Below, in pieces: positions 17,448 to 27,280 of a stretch of 64,000 nt of DNA (its first letter is position 1; the number at the start of each line of letters is the position of its first letter). The notes under the pieces are model-generated. The model made no database searches and had not been told where the DNA came from. It saw only the letters and a list, made by a program, of their open reading frames with translations. This stretch comes from Variovorax flavidus (GTDB lineage Bacteria > Pseudomonadota > Gammaproteobacteria > Burkholderiales > Burkholderiaceae_C). The stretch is taken from the NCBI RefSeq assembly GCF_030317145.1, contig NZ_JASZYE010000002.1, positions 186,001 to 250,000 on the forward strand, in the 5' to 3' direction. The translations under genes and the position numbers were made by a program.

Positions 17448-18133
17448 GGTGAGTGGGTGGCCGCCGCCTTGATGGCGGCGCGCTCTTCGGTTGTCTGCGC
17501 CACTTTATCGCGAACATAGAGCGGCCACGCGTCGGCCGGCGCGACGGTGCGGCCGGCGGCCAGCAGCGCGGGTGCCAGGCGCAGCATGGCCGCCGCGGTG
17601 GGCAGCACCTCGTGCCGCGCCGCCGCGCGCGGGAGGCGCTCGCCGTACGCCGCGAAGGCATTGCCCGCGAGCGCCCAGCCGGCGGGCACGGCGACGCTTT
17701 CAGGCGCCAGCAGCTCCGCTTCGCTGGCGGTGACTTCGAGGCCGAGGTCGTAGCACGCCGTGTAGACCTGCTCCATCCGCGCATCGAGCACTGCAACCAC
17801 CCGCTCGACACCGTGGCGATGGCGCGCTTCCTCGGCGACGGCATGGAGGGTGTCGATCGGCAGGAGCCGCACGCCGGCGCCGAAGCCCAGGCCCTGCGCA
17901 ACCGAGCAGGCCGTGCGCAATCCGGTGAAGGATCCGGGCCCGCGCCCGAAGGCGATCGCGTCGAGTTCGCGGAGCGTCAGGCCGGCTTCGGCGAGCAGTT
18001 GCTGGATCAGCGGGATCAGCGTCGACGACGATTGCGCGCCGCCGACGCCGCTGTGTTCGAGCAGCGTGTCGCCGTGCCGGACGGCGATCGACAGCGCCTC
18101 GGTGCTGGTGTCGAAGGCGAGCAGCCTAGGCAT
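17444..18133 (-). CDS. tsaB: tRNA threonylcarbamoyladenosine biosynthesis protein TsaB
   Basis: A 229-aa ASKHA-fold protein with the start LLAFDTSTEALSIAV and the signature FGRGPGSFTGLRTACSVAQG near residues 63-82. TsaB partners TsaD and TsaE to transfer threonylcarbamoyl from TC-AMP to A37 of ANN-decoding tRNAs. It overlaps rimI by 4 bp and the upstream EamA gene by 8 bp. Another t6A pathway enzyme, the Sua5-type synthase, is at 22383 in the same window. Confidence 0.94.
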   Translation of the reverse strand: MPRLLAFDTSTEALSIAVRHGDTLLEHSGVGGAQSSSTLIPLIQQLLAEAGLTLRELDAIAFGRGPGSFTGLRTACSVAQGLGFGAGVRLLPIDTLHAVAEEARHRHGVERVVAVLDARMEQVYTACYDLGLEVTASEAELLAPESVAVPAGWALAGNAFAAYGERLPRAAARHEVLPTAAAMLRLAPALLAAGRTVAPADAWPLYVRDKVAQTTEERAAIKAAATHSP

Positions 18134-19142
18134 CGATGCCTCCCCTCGCCGCGGCGGGCACCACGGGGGCGTTCGACTTCACGACCGCCGCGCGGCTGCG
18201 CTGCACGCCGAACAGGATGCCCGCGGTGACCAGCAGCAGGCCTGCGATGAGGTTCCAGTGGAGCGGCTCGTCCAGGAAGATCACCGCGCCGAGCGCCGAG
18301 AGCCCCGGCACCAGGGCCGTGATCATGGTGGAACGCACGGGGCCGAAATACTGAATCATCCGCGTGAAGGCGATGCCCGAGATGACGACCGAGCCCACGC
18401 CCTGGAACAGCATCTGGAAGGCGATTTCGCCGACAGGTGCGGTGTCGAGCCGGCTCGCTACCGCGCCGAACGCCGCCAGCAGCGCGTAGACCGGCACATA
18501 GGTCATGAACGCGAACACGGTGATGGCAATGGTTGCGCGCACGGCTTCGAGCCCGTGCTTGCGCACCACCACGCTGTAGCAGGCCCAGCAGAAGGCCGCG
18601 CCCATGAAGAGCAGGTCGCCCTTCCAGATGGCGCCGCCTTCCAGCGCATGCAGCAGGCTGGCGCCGCCGACGAAGAGATCGCCGACGACGATGAAGGCCA
18701 AGCCCAGGGCGCGCCCGGGCGTGATGCGGTCGCGCAGCACGATGGCCGCCAACACCGCTGTCCACAGCGGGAGGCTGCCGGGCATGAGCACGGAGGCGTG
18801 GGTGGCCGGCGCGAAGACGAAGCCGGTGTAGGCCAGCAGCGCGTAGGCCAGACCGCCGAAGATTCCGGCGATGGCAGTGAGGCGCAGCGGGAGCGGCGAC
18901 AGGCCGAAGAACGAGCTTTGCGCGGCCGGATCGCTCGCGCGGGAGCGCATCACCAGCCAGGCGCCCCAGGGCATCAGCACCAGGCTGGCGCCGCAGATGC
19001 GGGCGAATGTGATGTCGAAGGGGCTGAGCGACCGGCCGGCGGAGGCTCGCGCGATCACGATGAAGGCGGTCCAGACCAGAACGGTGACGATGGCTGCGCC
19101 GATGCCGATGGTGCGGGGAGAAAAACGGGGAGCAACGGGCAT
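18126..19142 (-). CDS. EamA/DMT family transporter
   Basis: A 338-aa inner-membrane protein with about ten hydrophobic helices in two EamA-like repeats, including TFARICGASLVLMPWGAWLV in the first and LSALGAVIFLDEPLHWNLIAG in the second. The family moves metabolites or drugs across the inner membrane; the substrate is unknown. It is first in an operon with tsaB and rimI. ATG 19142 is 18 bp from dispersed repeat copy B. Confidence 0.9.
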   Translation of the reverse strand: MPVAPRFSPRTIGIGAAIVTVLVWTAFIVIARASAGRSLSPFDITFARICGASLVLMPWGAWLVMRSRASDPAAQSSFFGLSPLPLRLTAIAGIFGGLAYALLAYTGFVFAPATHASVLMPGSLPLWTAVLAAIVLRDRITPGRALGLAFIVVGDLFVGGASLLHALEGGAIWKGDLLFMGAAFCWACYSVVVRKHGLEAVRATIAITVFAFMTYVPVYALLAAFGAVASRLDTAPVGEIAFQMLFQGVGSVVISGIAFTRMIQYFGPVRSTMITALVPGLSALGAVIFLDEPLHWNLIAGLLLVTAGILFGVQRSRAAVVKSNAPVVPAAARGGIDA

Positions 19143-19160
19143 CGGTGGATTATCAGCTCC

Positions 19161-19247
19161 CCCCCAGGCTTGCCCACTTCGTGTGGCCGCCTACCCCCTA
19201 CCGGGGGCAACACCAGCGGCCCGGCGAAGCCGGTTCCGCGGTGTTTC
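19161..19247 (+). repeat. Dispersed three-hairpin element, copy B
   Basis: Same element as copy A, read on the plus strand, lying between the divergent EamA and dacB genes. Its orientation is away from the EamA start and towards dacB. The middle is slightly diverged (CCACTTCGTGTGGCC). Confidence 0.82.
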
Positions 19248-19276
19248 TGGTGTGGGCGGGCGGGATAATCGTTGGG

Positions 19277-20707
19277 ATGTCTTGCTTGTCTCTTGTCTTG
19301 CGGCGCTTCGGTCGCGTGCTTCCGGTTGTTTTTGCGCTTTCGCTGGTGCCGTTTCACGTCGGGGCGCAAGCGCTTCCCGGTGAAGTCGATGCTGCGCTGG
19401 TCCGCGCCAAGGTGCCGCGCGACGCGGTGACGATGCTGGTGGTCGATGCGGAGGGCATCCGTCCGCCCCGGCTTGCATGGCGCACCCAGACGCAGGTCAA
19501 TCCGGCGTCGATCATGAAGCTGGTCACCACCTATGCCGCGCTCGACCTGCTGGGGCCGGCCTTCACGTGGACCACGCCGGTGTACGTCGACGGGCCCGTG
19601 CGCAACGGCGTGCTCGAAGGCAACCTCTATATAAGAGGGCAGGGCGACCCGAAGCTCGTGCTCGAACGGCTGTGGCTGCTGTTGCGCCGCGTGCAGGGAC
19701 TGGGCATCCAGAGCATCAACGGCGACATCGTGCTGGACCGCAGCGCATTCGAAGTCGCGGACACCGATCCGTCCGCCTTCGACGGCGAGGGCCTGCGCCC
19801 CTACAACGCCGCGCCGGACGCGCTGCTGATCAATTTCAAGTCGGTCGTCATGACCTTCGTGCCCAACCGTGCGACGCAGACGGCGCAGGTGAGCTTCGAG
19901 CCCGCGCTGGCCGGCGTGACCTCGCAAGCCACGGTGCCGCTCTCGGCCGGCGAGTGCGGCGACTGGCGCACCACGCTGGCGGCCGACTTCGCTGATCCGG
20001 CACGCCTTGGCTTCACGGGCAGCTTCCCGGCCGCGTGCGGCGAGAAGGTCTGGCCCGTGGCCTATGCGGACCCTCGCAGCTATGCGGCGCGCGCGGTCGG
20101 CGGGCTCTGGATCGAGATGGGCGGCCGCATCAGGGGCGTGGTGCGCGACGGCCGCGTGCCTGCGGAACTCAAGCCTGCTTTCGAGTTGCCCTCGCCGCCA
20201 CTGGCCGAGGTGATCCGCGACATCAACAAGTACAGCAACAACGTGATGGCGCAGCAGCTCTTTCTTACGCTGGGCCTGCAGCAGAAGAAGCGCGGCACGC
20301 TCGACGGTGCGCGCTCGACCATGCGCCAGTGGTGGAACGATCGCATCGGCACCGGCGAAGGACAGCCGGTGTTCGACAACGGTTCAGGCCTCTCGCGCGA
20401 GGAGCGCATCAGCGCCGCCGCGCTCGCGAAGATGCTGCAGGTGGCCTGGCGCTCGCCGGTGATGCCCGAGCTGGTGTCCTCGCTGCCGGCTTCGGGCGTC
20501 GACGGCACGCTGCGCAAGCGCGGCCTGCGCTCGGGCGGCTCGGCCCACCTCAAGACCGGCACCCTGCGCGATGCCGCGGGCGTGGCAGGCTTCGTCCATG
20601 CCGCGAGCGGGCGGCGCTATGTGGTCATCGCCATCGCGAATCACGGCAACGCCGTGGCGGCGCGGCCGGCCTTCGACGCGCTGGTCGACTGGGCGGCGCA
20701 GGACTGA
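19277..20707 (+). CDS. dacB: D-alanyl-D-alanine carboxypeptidase/endopeptidase (PBP4)
   Basis: A 476-aa exported serine peptidase of family S13. A signal peptide covers about residues 1-30. The active-site motifs are S78-I-M-K81, S320-N-N322 and K426-T-G428, in the order and spacing of PBP4. It trims or cuts peptidoglycan cross-links in the periplasm. ATG 19277 gives a standard signal peptide; an upstream extension would read into repeat copy B. Confidence 0.94.
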   Translation: MSCLSLVLRRFGRVLPVVFALSLVPFHVGAQALPGEVDAALVRAKVPRDAVTMLVVDAEGIRPPRLAWRTQTQVNPASIMKLVTTYAALDLLGPAFTWTTPVYVDGPVRNGVLEGNLYIRGQGDPKLVLERLWLLLRRVQGLGIQSINGDIVLDRSAFEVADTDPSAFDGEGLRPYNAAPDALLINFKSVVMTFVPNRATQTAQVSFEPALAGVTSQATVPLSAGECGDWRTTLAADFADPARLGFTGSFPAACGEKVWPVAYADPRSYAARAVGGLWIEMGGRIRGVVRDGRVPAELKPAFELPSPPLAEVIRDINKYSNNVMAQQLFLTLGLQQKKRGTLDGARSTMRQWWNDRIGTGEGQPVFDNGSGLSREERISAAALAKMLQVAWRSPVMPELVSSLPASGVDGTLRKRGLRSGGSAHLKTGTLRDAAGVAGFVHAASGRRYVVIAIANHGNAVAARPAFDALVDWAAQD

Positions 20708-20815
20708 CCGGCAGCTGACCGCCACGCCATGTAGGCGAACTCCGCTTGCGCGGCTTGTCGCCCCTGCCCAGAATCAGGCGCAAAACCGATTCCGGCCATT
20801 GCAGGAGACAAGCCC

Positions 20816-22366
20816 ATGACCCGTTTGCCCGCCGCCCTCGCCCTGACGGGCATCGCGCTCATCCTCTCCGGCTGCGGAGGCGGCGACAACGGCTTCGCGT
20901 TCCAGGTGCCGTCCGTGGTGGATTCGGGGCGCGGCTCGGTCGTGACCTTTCCGCCCGAGCGGACGAAGCAGCTGTCGCTCAACGATTTCACGTCGCTGCT
21001 CGCATCGACGCCCCAGGGCGCGCAGATCCAGCAGGTGACCGGGGCCGCCAAGTGCGGTGTCGACATCCGCTATCTGGAGTACCGCACCGTCGGCGGCCAG
21101 GGGGAGGAAACCAACGCCACGGCCGCCATCATGGTGCCCACGGGCAGCGACCCCGTCTGCAACGGGCAGCGCCCGACCGTGCTGTACGCCCATGGCACCA
21201 CGCCGGCGCGCGACTACAACCTCGCCAGGTGGACCGAGGCCAACCAGCCCGCCGGCGGCGAAGGCATGATCGTCGCGGCCATGTTCGCCGCCCAGGGCTA
21301 CATCGTGGTCGCGCCCAACTACGCGGGCTACGACAAGTCGACGCTGCCCTATCACCCCTATCTCAACGGCGACCAGCAGGGCAAGGACATGGTCGACGCG
21401 CTGACGGCAGCGCGCAAGACCTTCTCGGTGATCAGCGCATCCGACTCGGGCACGCTGCTGATCACCGGCTATTCGCAGGGCGGCTACGTGGCCATGGCGG
21501 CGCATCGCGAGATGCAGGCGACCGGCAAGACGGTGACCGCCGCCGCGCCGCTGTCCGCGCCTTCGGCCATCAGCCTGCTGACGGACTACAGCTTCAGCGG
21601 CTGGCCGGCGCTGGGCTCCACGCTCTTCACGCCCCTGCTCTCGACCAGCTGGCAGAAGCAGTTCGGCAACGTCTACACGTCCACCAGCGACATCTATGAA
21701 GCGCAGTTCGCACCGGGCATCGACACCCTGCTGCCGAGCCTGACGCCGATCAACACCCTGTACCAGACCGGCAAGCTGCCGCCGCTCGCGCTTTATCCGG
21801 CCAACGCCGTGCCGGGGCCGGTCAGTCCCGCGCTGTCGATCTTCTATGGGCCCAACAACCTGGTCCGGCAAAGCTACCTGACACAGGCGGCCAACGACAT
21901 CCAGGCCAATCCCTGCGCCGGCAACGCCCTGCCGGCGACGGCCGCATCACTGGGCACCACGACGCCGCTCAACTGCCAGCCGCTGCTCGGTTTCCGGAAG
22001 GCCGCAGTCGCCAACGACCTGCGCAACTGGCTGCCGACCCGGCCCGTGATGATGTGCGGGGGCGCCAACGACCCGACCGTGAACTTCCTGAGCACGCGCG
22101 CTACCGCAGGCTATTTCCGCGGCCGCGGCATGCCGGCCGCGGCATTGACGGTGGTGGACCTCGAGGACGCCGCCACGACCGATGCCTTCTCGTCCGCGCG
22201 GGCCGGGTTTGCCGCCGCCAAGGCCAACCTTGCCGCCAGCACGCCCGGCACGCCTGCGGACCAGGCGCAGGCGGTCACGCTGGCGTATCACGGCACGCTG
22301 GTGATGCCGTTCTGCCTGGCATCGGCCCGCGGCTTCTTCCAGGGCGTGCTCGCTTCGGGACTCTGA
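20816..22366 (+). CDS. Lipase-like alpha/beta hydrolase lipoprotein
   Basis: A 516-aa protein with a lipoprotein signal (lipobox LSGC near residue 19) and a Gly-rich linker. An alpha/beta-hydrolase domain follows: oxyanion strand VLYAHGTTP, nucleophile elbow GYSQG with S220, and a DxDP-like MMCGGANDPTVNF segment near the acid residue. The layout resembles secretory lipase-type hydrolases. The substrate is unknown; an outer-membrane esterase or lipase is likely. ATG 20816 follows AGGAGA. Confidence 0.83.
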   Translation: MTRLPAALALTGIALILSGCGGGDNGFAFQVPSVVDSGRGSVVTFPPERTKQLSLNDFTSLLASTPQGAQIQQVTGAAKCGVDIRYLEYRTVGGQGEETNATAAIMVPTGSDPVCNGQRPTVLYAHGTTPARDYNLARWTEANQPAGGEGMIVAAMFAAQGYIVVAPNYAGYDKSTLPYHPYLNGDQQGKDMVDALTAARKTFSVISASDSGTLLITGYSQGGYVAMAAHREMQATGKTVTAAAPLSAPSAISLLTDYSFSGWPALGSTLFTPLLSTSWQKQFGNVYTSTSDIYEAQFAPGIDTLLPSLTPINTLYQTGKLPPLALYPANAVPGPVSPALSIFYGPNNLVRQSYLTQAANDIQANPCAGNALPATAASLGTTTPLNCQPLLGFRKAAVANDLRNWLPTRPVMMCGGANDPTVNFLSTRATAGYFRGRGMPAAALTVVDLEDAATTDAFSSARAGFAAAKANLAASTPGTPADQAQAVTLAYHGTLVMPFCLASARGFFQGVLASGL

Positions 22367-22382
22367 AGCCGGACTGCGGGCT

Positions 22383-23393
22383 TCAGGCCGCGGCTGCGCG
22401 CTGCAGGCGGTCCCGGACGCCTTCCCATTCGGGCTCCGGAGGCGGGGTCTCGACCCAGATCAGCTTGACGCCTTCGGCGTCGAAGGCGCGCAGCACCGCG
22501 AAAAGCTGCTGCGCGGTCGCTGCCGCATCGTCCGGCATGCGACGCTGCAGCACGCGCTGCGACCGGCTCTTGAGTGCGGTACGAGACCACACGGCGATGT
22601 GCGCGGCATTCGCGCCGAGCACGTCGAGCCCCGTCTGCAGCGCCTTGGCATCCATCAGTCGCACCTTGGCGCTGGGTGCGTAGTGCGCTTCGAGCGTTCC
22701 GGAGGCACGCGGATCGGGCGCGGCGAGGTCTTCCTTGTCGCGCAGTGCTTCGCCGCAGGCCGACTCGATCTGCGCGCGCGTGATGGCGCCGGGGCGCAGC
22801 AGCACGGGGGCGCCGCGGCTGCAATCCACGATGGTTGATTCGATGCCGACCTCGCAGGGGCCGCCGTCGATCACGAGCAGCTCGTCGCCGAACTCCTCGT
22901 GCACGTGCAGCGCGGTCGTCGGGCTCACACGCCCGAAGCGGTTGGCGCTCGGCCCCGCGACACCGTACACGCCCTGCCGGGCGCAAGCCGCGAGCAGCGT
23001 CTGCGCCACCGGATGGGAGGGGCAGCGAAGGCCGATGGTGTCCTGGCCGCCGGCCGCAGCCGCGCCGACGCCCGGCTGGCGGGCGACGATCAGGGTCAGG
23101 GGCCCGGGCCAGAAGGCGCGCACCAGCTTCTGTGCGAACAGGGGCAGCGGCTGGGCGAATCGCGCCAGGGCCTCGGTGCCCGTCGCGCCAGCCGGCACAT
23201 GCACGATCAGCGGGTGATCGCTTGGCCGGCCCTTGGCCGCGAAGATCTTCGCGACGGCGGTGTCGCTGCCCGCATCGGCGCCCAAGCCGTAGACGGTCTC
23301 GGTCGGAAAGGCGACGAGCCCGCCGTCGCGCAGGACCGCGGCGGCCTCGTCGATGGCTTCGGGCGTGCGGCCGTCGCGGATCATTCCGCTCAC
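22383..23393 (-). CDS. L-threonylcarbamoyladenylate synthase (Sua5/YciO/YrdC family)
   Basis: A 336-aa protein with an N-terminal YrdC domain (LVAFPTETVYGLGADA near residues 31-46, KGRPSDHPLIVHV near 60) and a C-terminal Sua5 domain after residue 210. The family joins threonine, bicarbonate and ATP into TC-AMP for tRNA t6A37. The length marks the Sua5 type, not the short TsaC type. It overlaps purK by 4 bp, an operon of convenience with purine genes. MIRDG, three codons inside, is an alternative start. Confidence 0.92.
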   Translation of the reverse strand: MSGMIRDGRTPEAIDEAAAVLRDGGLVAFPTETVYGLGADAGSDTAVAKIFAAKGRPSDHPLIVHVPAGATGTEALARFAQPLPLFAQKLVRAFWPGPLTLIVARQPGVGAAAAGGQDTIGLRCPSHPVAQTLLAACARQGVYGVAGPSANRFGRVSPTTALHVHEEFGDELLVIDGGPCEVGIESTIVDCSRGAPVLLRPGAITRAQIESACGEALRDKEDLAAPDPRASGTLEAHYAPSAKVRLMDAKALQTGLDVLGANAAHIAVWSRTALKSRSQRVLQRRMPDDAAATAQQLFAVLRAFDAEGVKLIWVETPPPEPEWEGVRDRLQRAAAA

Positions 23394-24556
23394 TCCGACA
23401 GGGGGATGGGCAGGCCCAGCAGCGCCGCGGCGAAGTCCGCCGTGCTGCGGACCGCTTCGATGTCATCCCCGGTGATGTTCAGGTGGCCCATCTTGCGGCC
23501 GCGGCGCGCCTCGGTCTTGCCGTACAGGTGCAGGTGCGTGCCGGGCAGGGCCAGCACATCGGCCCAGCGCGGCTCTTCCTGCACATCGCTGTCGATGAAC
23601 CACAGGTCGCCGAGCAGGTTGAGCATGACCGCGACGCTGTGCTGGCGCGGCGGATTCAGCGGCAGGCCCGCGAGCGTGCGCACCTGCAGCTCGAACTGCG
23701 AGACGTCCGAGGCGTCCATCGACCAGTGGCCGCTGTTGTGCGGGCGCGGCGCCATCTCGTTGACGACCAGCGCGCCATCGGCCAGCACGAAGAATTCGAC
23801 GCAGAGCACGCCGACGTAGCTCAGGCCCTCGGCGATCGATCGGGCCGCGGCCACGGCGCGGCGCGCGGTCGACTCGGGCATGTTCTGCGCATGGACTTCG
23901 GTCACGGCGAGGATGCCGTCGCGATGCAGGTTGCGCTGCACGGGGAAGTCGACCATGTGCCCGTCCGCCCCGCGCGCGACGATCACCGAGCATTCGAAAT
24001 CGAGCGGCAGCAGTTTTTCGAGCACGCACGGCACGCCGCCGGCATCCTCCCAGGCGGCGGCCAGTTCGGCCTGCGTCGCGACGCGGCGCTGGCCCTTGCC
24101 GTCGTAGCCGAGCCGGGCGGTCTTGAGGATGCCGGGGAGGAGATCCGGCTGAACGGCGGCCAGATGGTCGGCGGTCTCGATGACGGCATAGGGGGCGCAA
24201 TCGACGCCGCAGCGCACGAAGTGGCCCTTTTCGCGGATGCGGTCCTGCGCGATCGCCACCGAGTCGGCGCCGGGCGCGACCGGCCGCGCGGTGGCGAGAT
24301 GTTCGAGCGAAGGAGCCGGCACGTTCTCGAACTCGGTCGTGATCGCGTCCGCCAGCCCGGCGAGCCGGGCCAGCCCGTCGACGTCGGTGTAGTCGGTATG
24401 GATGTGGTGATGGCTCACTCGCCCCGCGGGGCTGTCGGCATCGGGGTCGAGCACCGCGGTGAAGTAGCCCATGCGTTGCGCGGCATGCACGAACATGCGG
24501 CCGAGCTGGCCGCCGCCGATCACGCCCAGCGTGGCGCCCGGGAGGATCGTGCTCAC
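23390..24556 (-). CDS. purK: 5-(Carboxyamino)imidazole ribonucleotide synthase
   Basis: A 388-aa ATP-grasp enzyme starting with [14 protein letters not shown] and containing [24 protein letters not shown] and [17 protein letters not shown]. It carboxylates AIR to N5-CAIR using ATP and bicarbonate in purine synthesis. The start is GTG 24556, overlapping the purE stop as GTGA (24553-24556), which supports coupling. The stop overlaps the Sua5-type gene. Confidence 0.95.
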   Translation of the reverse strand: MSTILPGATLGVIGGGQLGRMFVHAAQRMGYFTAVLDPDADSPAGRVSHHHIHTDYTDVDGLARLAGLADAITTEFENVPAPSLEHLATARPVAPGADSVAIAQDRIREKGHFVRCGVDCAPYAVIETADHLAAVQPDLLPGILKTARLGYDGKGQRRVATQAELAAAWEDAGGVPCVLEKLLPLDFECSVIVARGADGHMVDFPVQRNLHRDGILAVTEVHAQNMPESTARRAVAAARSIAEGLSYVGVLCVEFFVLADGALVVNEMAPRPHNSGHWSMDASDVSQFELQVRTLAGLPLNPPRQHSVAVMLNLLGDLWFIDSDVQEEPRWADVLALPGTHLHLYGKTEARRGRKMGHLNITGDDIEAVRSTADFAAALLGLPIPLSE

Positions 24557-25095
24557 AGTGCGCCCCCGCCCTGCGGGGAAAAAGGCGAAACCTCCGCCGA
24601 CTCGACCGGCGGCAGCGTCATGGACTGGGCGGCCTGGGTCTGCTTCTCGCGGAAAGCGTCGAGCTGCGCGCGCAGCGCCGGATTGCCCACCGCCAGCATC
24701 GCGACCGCGAACAGGGCCGCATTGGCCGCGCCCGCGTTGCCGATGGCGAAGGTCGCGACCGGCACGCCCTTGGGCATCTGCACGATGCTGTAGAGCGAAT
24801 CCACCCCCTGCAGATGCCGGCTGGCCACCGGCACGCCGAGCACCGGCACAGTGGTCTTGGCCGCCAGCATCCCGGGCAGGTGGGCGGCCCCGCCGGCGCC
24901 GGCGATGATCGCCGCCAGCCCGCGCGGGGCGGCGCTTTCGGCGTAGGCGAACAGTTCGTCGGGCATTCGATGCGCCGATACGACCCGGGCTTCGTGGGCG
25001 ATGCCGAATTGCTGGAGAATCTCGACGGCGTTGCGCATCGTCTCCCAATCGGAGTTCGAGCCCATCACCACACCGACCTGAATTGCTTGCTTCAT
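24553..25095 (-). CDS. purE: N5-carboxyaminoimidazole ribonucleotide mutase
   Basis: A 180-aa protein with the family core [25 protein letters not shown] and [13 protein letters not shown]. It converts N5-CAIR to CAIR, the step after PurK. ATG 25095 is the first gene of the purE-purK-Sua5 unit and faces the thioredoxin-like gene across only 36 bp, so their promoters must overlap. A proline-rich C-terminal tail follows the family core. Confidence 0.95.
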   Translation of the reverse strand: MKQAIQVGVVMGSNSDWETMRNAVEILQQFGIAHEARVVSAHRMPDELFAYAESAAPRGLAAIIAGAGGAAHLPGMLAAKTTVPVLGVPVASRHLQGVDSLYSIVQMPKGVPVATFAIGNAGAANAALFAVAMLAVGNPALRAQLDAFREKQTQAAQSMTLPPVESAEVSPFSPQGGGAL

Positions 25096-25131
25096 GGTTC
25101 GAATTTTACGTTTCACCCCCAACTTGCCGCG

Positions 25132-26052
25132 ATGATCGACATCACCCTCGAAAACTTTCAGACCGAGCTCATCGATGGCTCGATGACCACACCGGTCCTG
25201 CTCGACATCTGGGCCGAGTGGTGCGGCCCCTGCAAGCAGCTCGGCCCGGTGCTCGAAAAGCTCGAAGTCGAATACGCCGGCCGCTTCACGCTCGCCAAGC
25301 TCGACGCCGACAAGGTGCCGCAGATTTCGCAGCAACTGAGCCAGATGTTCGGCGTGCGCAGCATCCCCTTCTGCGTGATGTTCAAGGACGGGCAGCCGGT
25401 CGACGGCTTCGTCGGTGCGATTCCCGCCGACCAGATCCGCACCTTCCTCGACAAGCACGTGCCCGGCGCCGACGAGGCCGAGGCACAGGAACAGGAAGAA
25501 TCCGCACAGGCGGCGCTGGCCGAGGGCGACACCGAAGGCGCGCTCGAAAAGCTGCAGCATGCGGTCGCGACCGACCCGGCCAATGACGAGGCGCGCTTCG
25601 ACTACATCAAGCTGCTGCTGCAGGAAGGCCGCGTCGACGACGCCAAGGTGGCCTTCGCACCGGTGATCGCCAAGACCACGCTCGTGCGCCGCTTCGATTC
25701 GCTGCAGCGCTGGATGGATGCGATCGATTTCGCGATGCCGGCCACCGGCGCCGCGCCGACGCTGGCCGATGCGGAATCGCGGATCGCAGCCAACAAGCGC
25801 GACTTCGACGCCCGGTTCGACCGCGCCCGCCTGCTCATGAGCGGCCAGCGCTGGACCGACGCGATGGACGAGCTGCTCGACATCCTCATGCGCGACAAGA
25901 GCTGGAACGAAGACCTCGCACGCAAGACCTACATCGCCATCCTCGACATCATCGAGCCGCCGAAGGTCAAGGTGGCCGACGGCCAGATCCCGCCCGATGA
26001 TCCGACGGTGGCCAGCTACAGGCGCCGCCTGAGCAGCGTGGTCCTGAGCTAG
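25132..26052 (+). CDS. Tetratricopeptide thioredoxin (CnoX/YbbN-like)
   Basis: A 306-aa cytoplasmic protein: thioredoxin domain at residues 1-110 with active site C31-G-P-C34, then TPR-like helices ([19 protein letters not shown] and later repeats) to the end. This is the layout of CnoX/YbbN, a chaperone-thioredoxin that protects proteins during oxidative stress. The CGPC site suggests real redox activity, unlike the E. coli form, which lacks the double Cys. ATG 25132 fits the domain start. Confidence 0.9.
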   Translation: MIDITLENFQTELIDGSMTTPVLLDIWAEWCGPCKQLGPVLEKLEVEYAGRFTLAKLDADKVPQISQQLSQMFGVRSIPFCVMFKDGQPVDGFVGAIPADQIRTFLDKHVPGADEAEAQEQEESAQAALAEGDTEGALEKLQHAVATDPANDEARFDYIKLLLQEGRVDDAKVAFAPVIAKTTLVRRFDSLQRWMDAIDFAMPATGAAPTLADAESRIAANKRDFDARFDRARLLMSGQRWTDAMDELLDILMRDKSWNEDLARKTYIAILDIIEPPKVKVADGQIPPDDPTVASYRRRLSSVVLS

Positions 26053-26109
26053 GGCCGCCTCGCATACGATGCCGGGGTGAAAAATCTGTTGCAGAAGGAA
26101 AGACAGACC

Positions 26110-26571
26110 ATGCGTTTTCGCCCCGCTGCCCGACTTGGCGCCATTCCCTTTTCCGTCGCAGCCCTGCTCGCCATCGGACTGCTGGCCGGCTGCGGCAGCG
26201 GCATCAGCCTCGACGAGGCGATCGAAGGGCCGGTCTGGCGCCTCGAACAGCTCGGCGGCGAGCCGGTCGCGCCCAGCGATCCCCAACGCGACGCGCAGCT
26301 CCGGTTCGACCGGGGCAACGGCCGCCTGAGCGGCTCGGGCGGCTGCAATCGGGTGTCGGGAACCTTCGAGCGCAGCGGCAGCTCGCTCAAGATGAGCCAA
26401 CTGGCCTCGACGCGCATGGCATGCGCTGATCCGGCACGCAGCGTCAGCGAGACGCAGTTCTTTGCGGCCCTTCAGGCCACGACGAGTTATCGGATGCAGG
26501 GGCCTTCGCGTCTCTCGCTGCTGGATGCGAGCGGGCGGACGGTGGCGACGCTGAGCAGCGCTTCGCGCTGA
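26110..26571 (+). CDS. META domain lipoprotein
   Basis: A 153-aa protein with a signal peptide and the lipobox LLAGC near residues 25-29. A META domain follows ([32 protein letters not shown]), as in HslJ-like proteins. The role is unclear; relatives are linked to envelope stress or surface exposure. ATG 26110 is chosen over GTG 26077 because of AAGGAAAG placed before it. Confidence 0.85.
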   Translation: MRFRPAARLGAIPFSVAALLAIGLLAGCGSGISLDEAIEGPVWRLEQLGGEPVAPSDPQRDAQLRFDRGNGRLSGSGGCNRVSGTFERSGSSLKMSQLASTRMACADPARSVSETQFFAALQATTSYRMQGPSRLSLLDASGRTVATLSSASR

Positions 26572-26580
26572 GCGCTTGCG

Positions 26581-27231
26581 TCACCAGCGCTGCGGCAATG
26601 ACCGCAGCAGCACGAGGCTCCGTTGCTGCGTCATCAGGTAGCCCCCGGTTTCCAGGTCTTTCAGCAGCCGGCTCACCATCTCGCGCGAACATCCGATCTC
26701 GCTCGCGATGGCTTGGTGCGTCAGGCGCTCGACGATACAGCGCGTCCCGTCGGGCTGCGGCTTGGCGCGCTCCTCGAGCAGCAACTTCAGACGGCCGTAC
26801 ACGTCGAGCAAGGCCATGCTGCGCGCGCTTTCGGTCGCCAGGCGTGCCCGGCGGATCAGCCGCACGATCAGCGCCAGCGCGAAATCTCGATCCGCCCCGA
26901 TGTGCTGCAGCACGGTTTCGCGCGTGACCACCGAGCAGACCGTCGGCTCGACTGCCTGCACGCTGGCGGAACGCGGGCCGCCGTCCAGCGACATCTCGCC
27001 GACATACTCGCCGGGACCGTGCAGGGCCAGGGTGACTTCGCGGCCTCGCGCATCGGCAAGAAAAGCCCGCAACCGGCCGGACAGCACGATGTAGACGGAG
27101 CCGCCCGTATCGCCCTCCTCGATGAGCATCGCGTGCGTCCGGTAGCGTCGCTGAACGCCGTGCTCCGCCAGCTTCTGCAAAGGTGGCGGCAGCACGACCT
27201 CCGGGAGATCGGCAATGGATGCGTGGGGCAT
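26581..27231 (-). CDS. Crp/Fnr family transcriptional regulator
   Basis: A 216-aa protein with a cyclic-nucleotide-binding-type domain (residues about 15-130, including EEGDTGGSVYIVLSGRLRAF and GPGEYVGEMSLDGGPRSA) and a C-terminal HTH (LTHQAIASEIGCSREMVSRL near 175-194). There is no N-terminal Cys cluster, so it is not an oxygen sensor of the FNR type. The ligand and targets are unknown. It converges with the META gene and lies downstream of the LuxR-type gene, 49 bp away. Confidence 0.88.
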   Translation of the reverse strand: MPHASIADLPEVVLPPPLQKLAEHGVQRRYRTHAMLIEEGDTGGSVYIVLSGRLRAFLADARGREVTLALHGPGEYVGEMSLDGGPRSASVQAVEPTVCSVVTRETVLQHIGADRDFALALIVRLIRRARLATESARSMALLDVYGRLKLLLEERAKPQPDGTRCIVERLTHQAIASEIGCSREMVSRLLKDLETGGYLMTQQRSLVLLRSLPQRW

Positions 27232-27280
27232 CCATTGAATATAAGCGCGCGCCCAGACTGCGCGCGCTTGGGGTAAGTCG

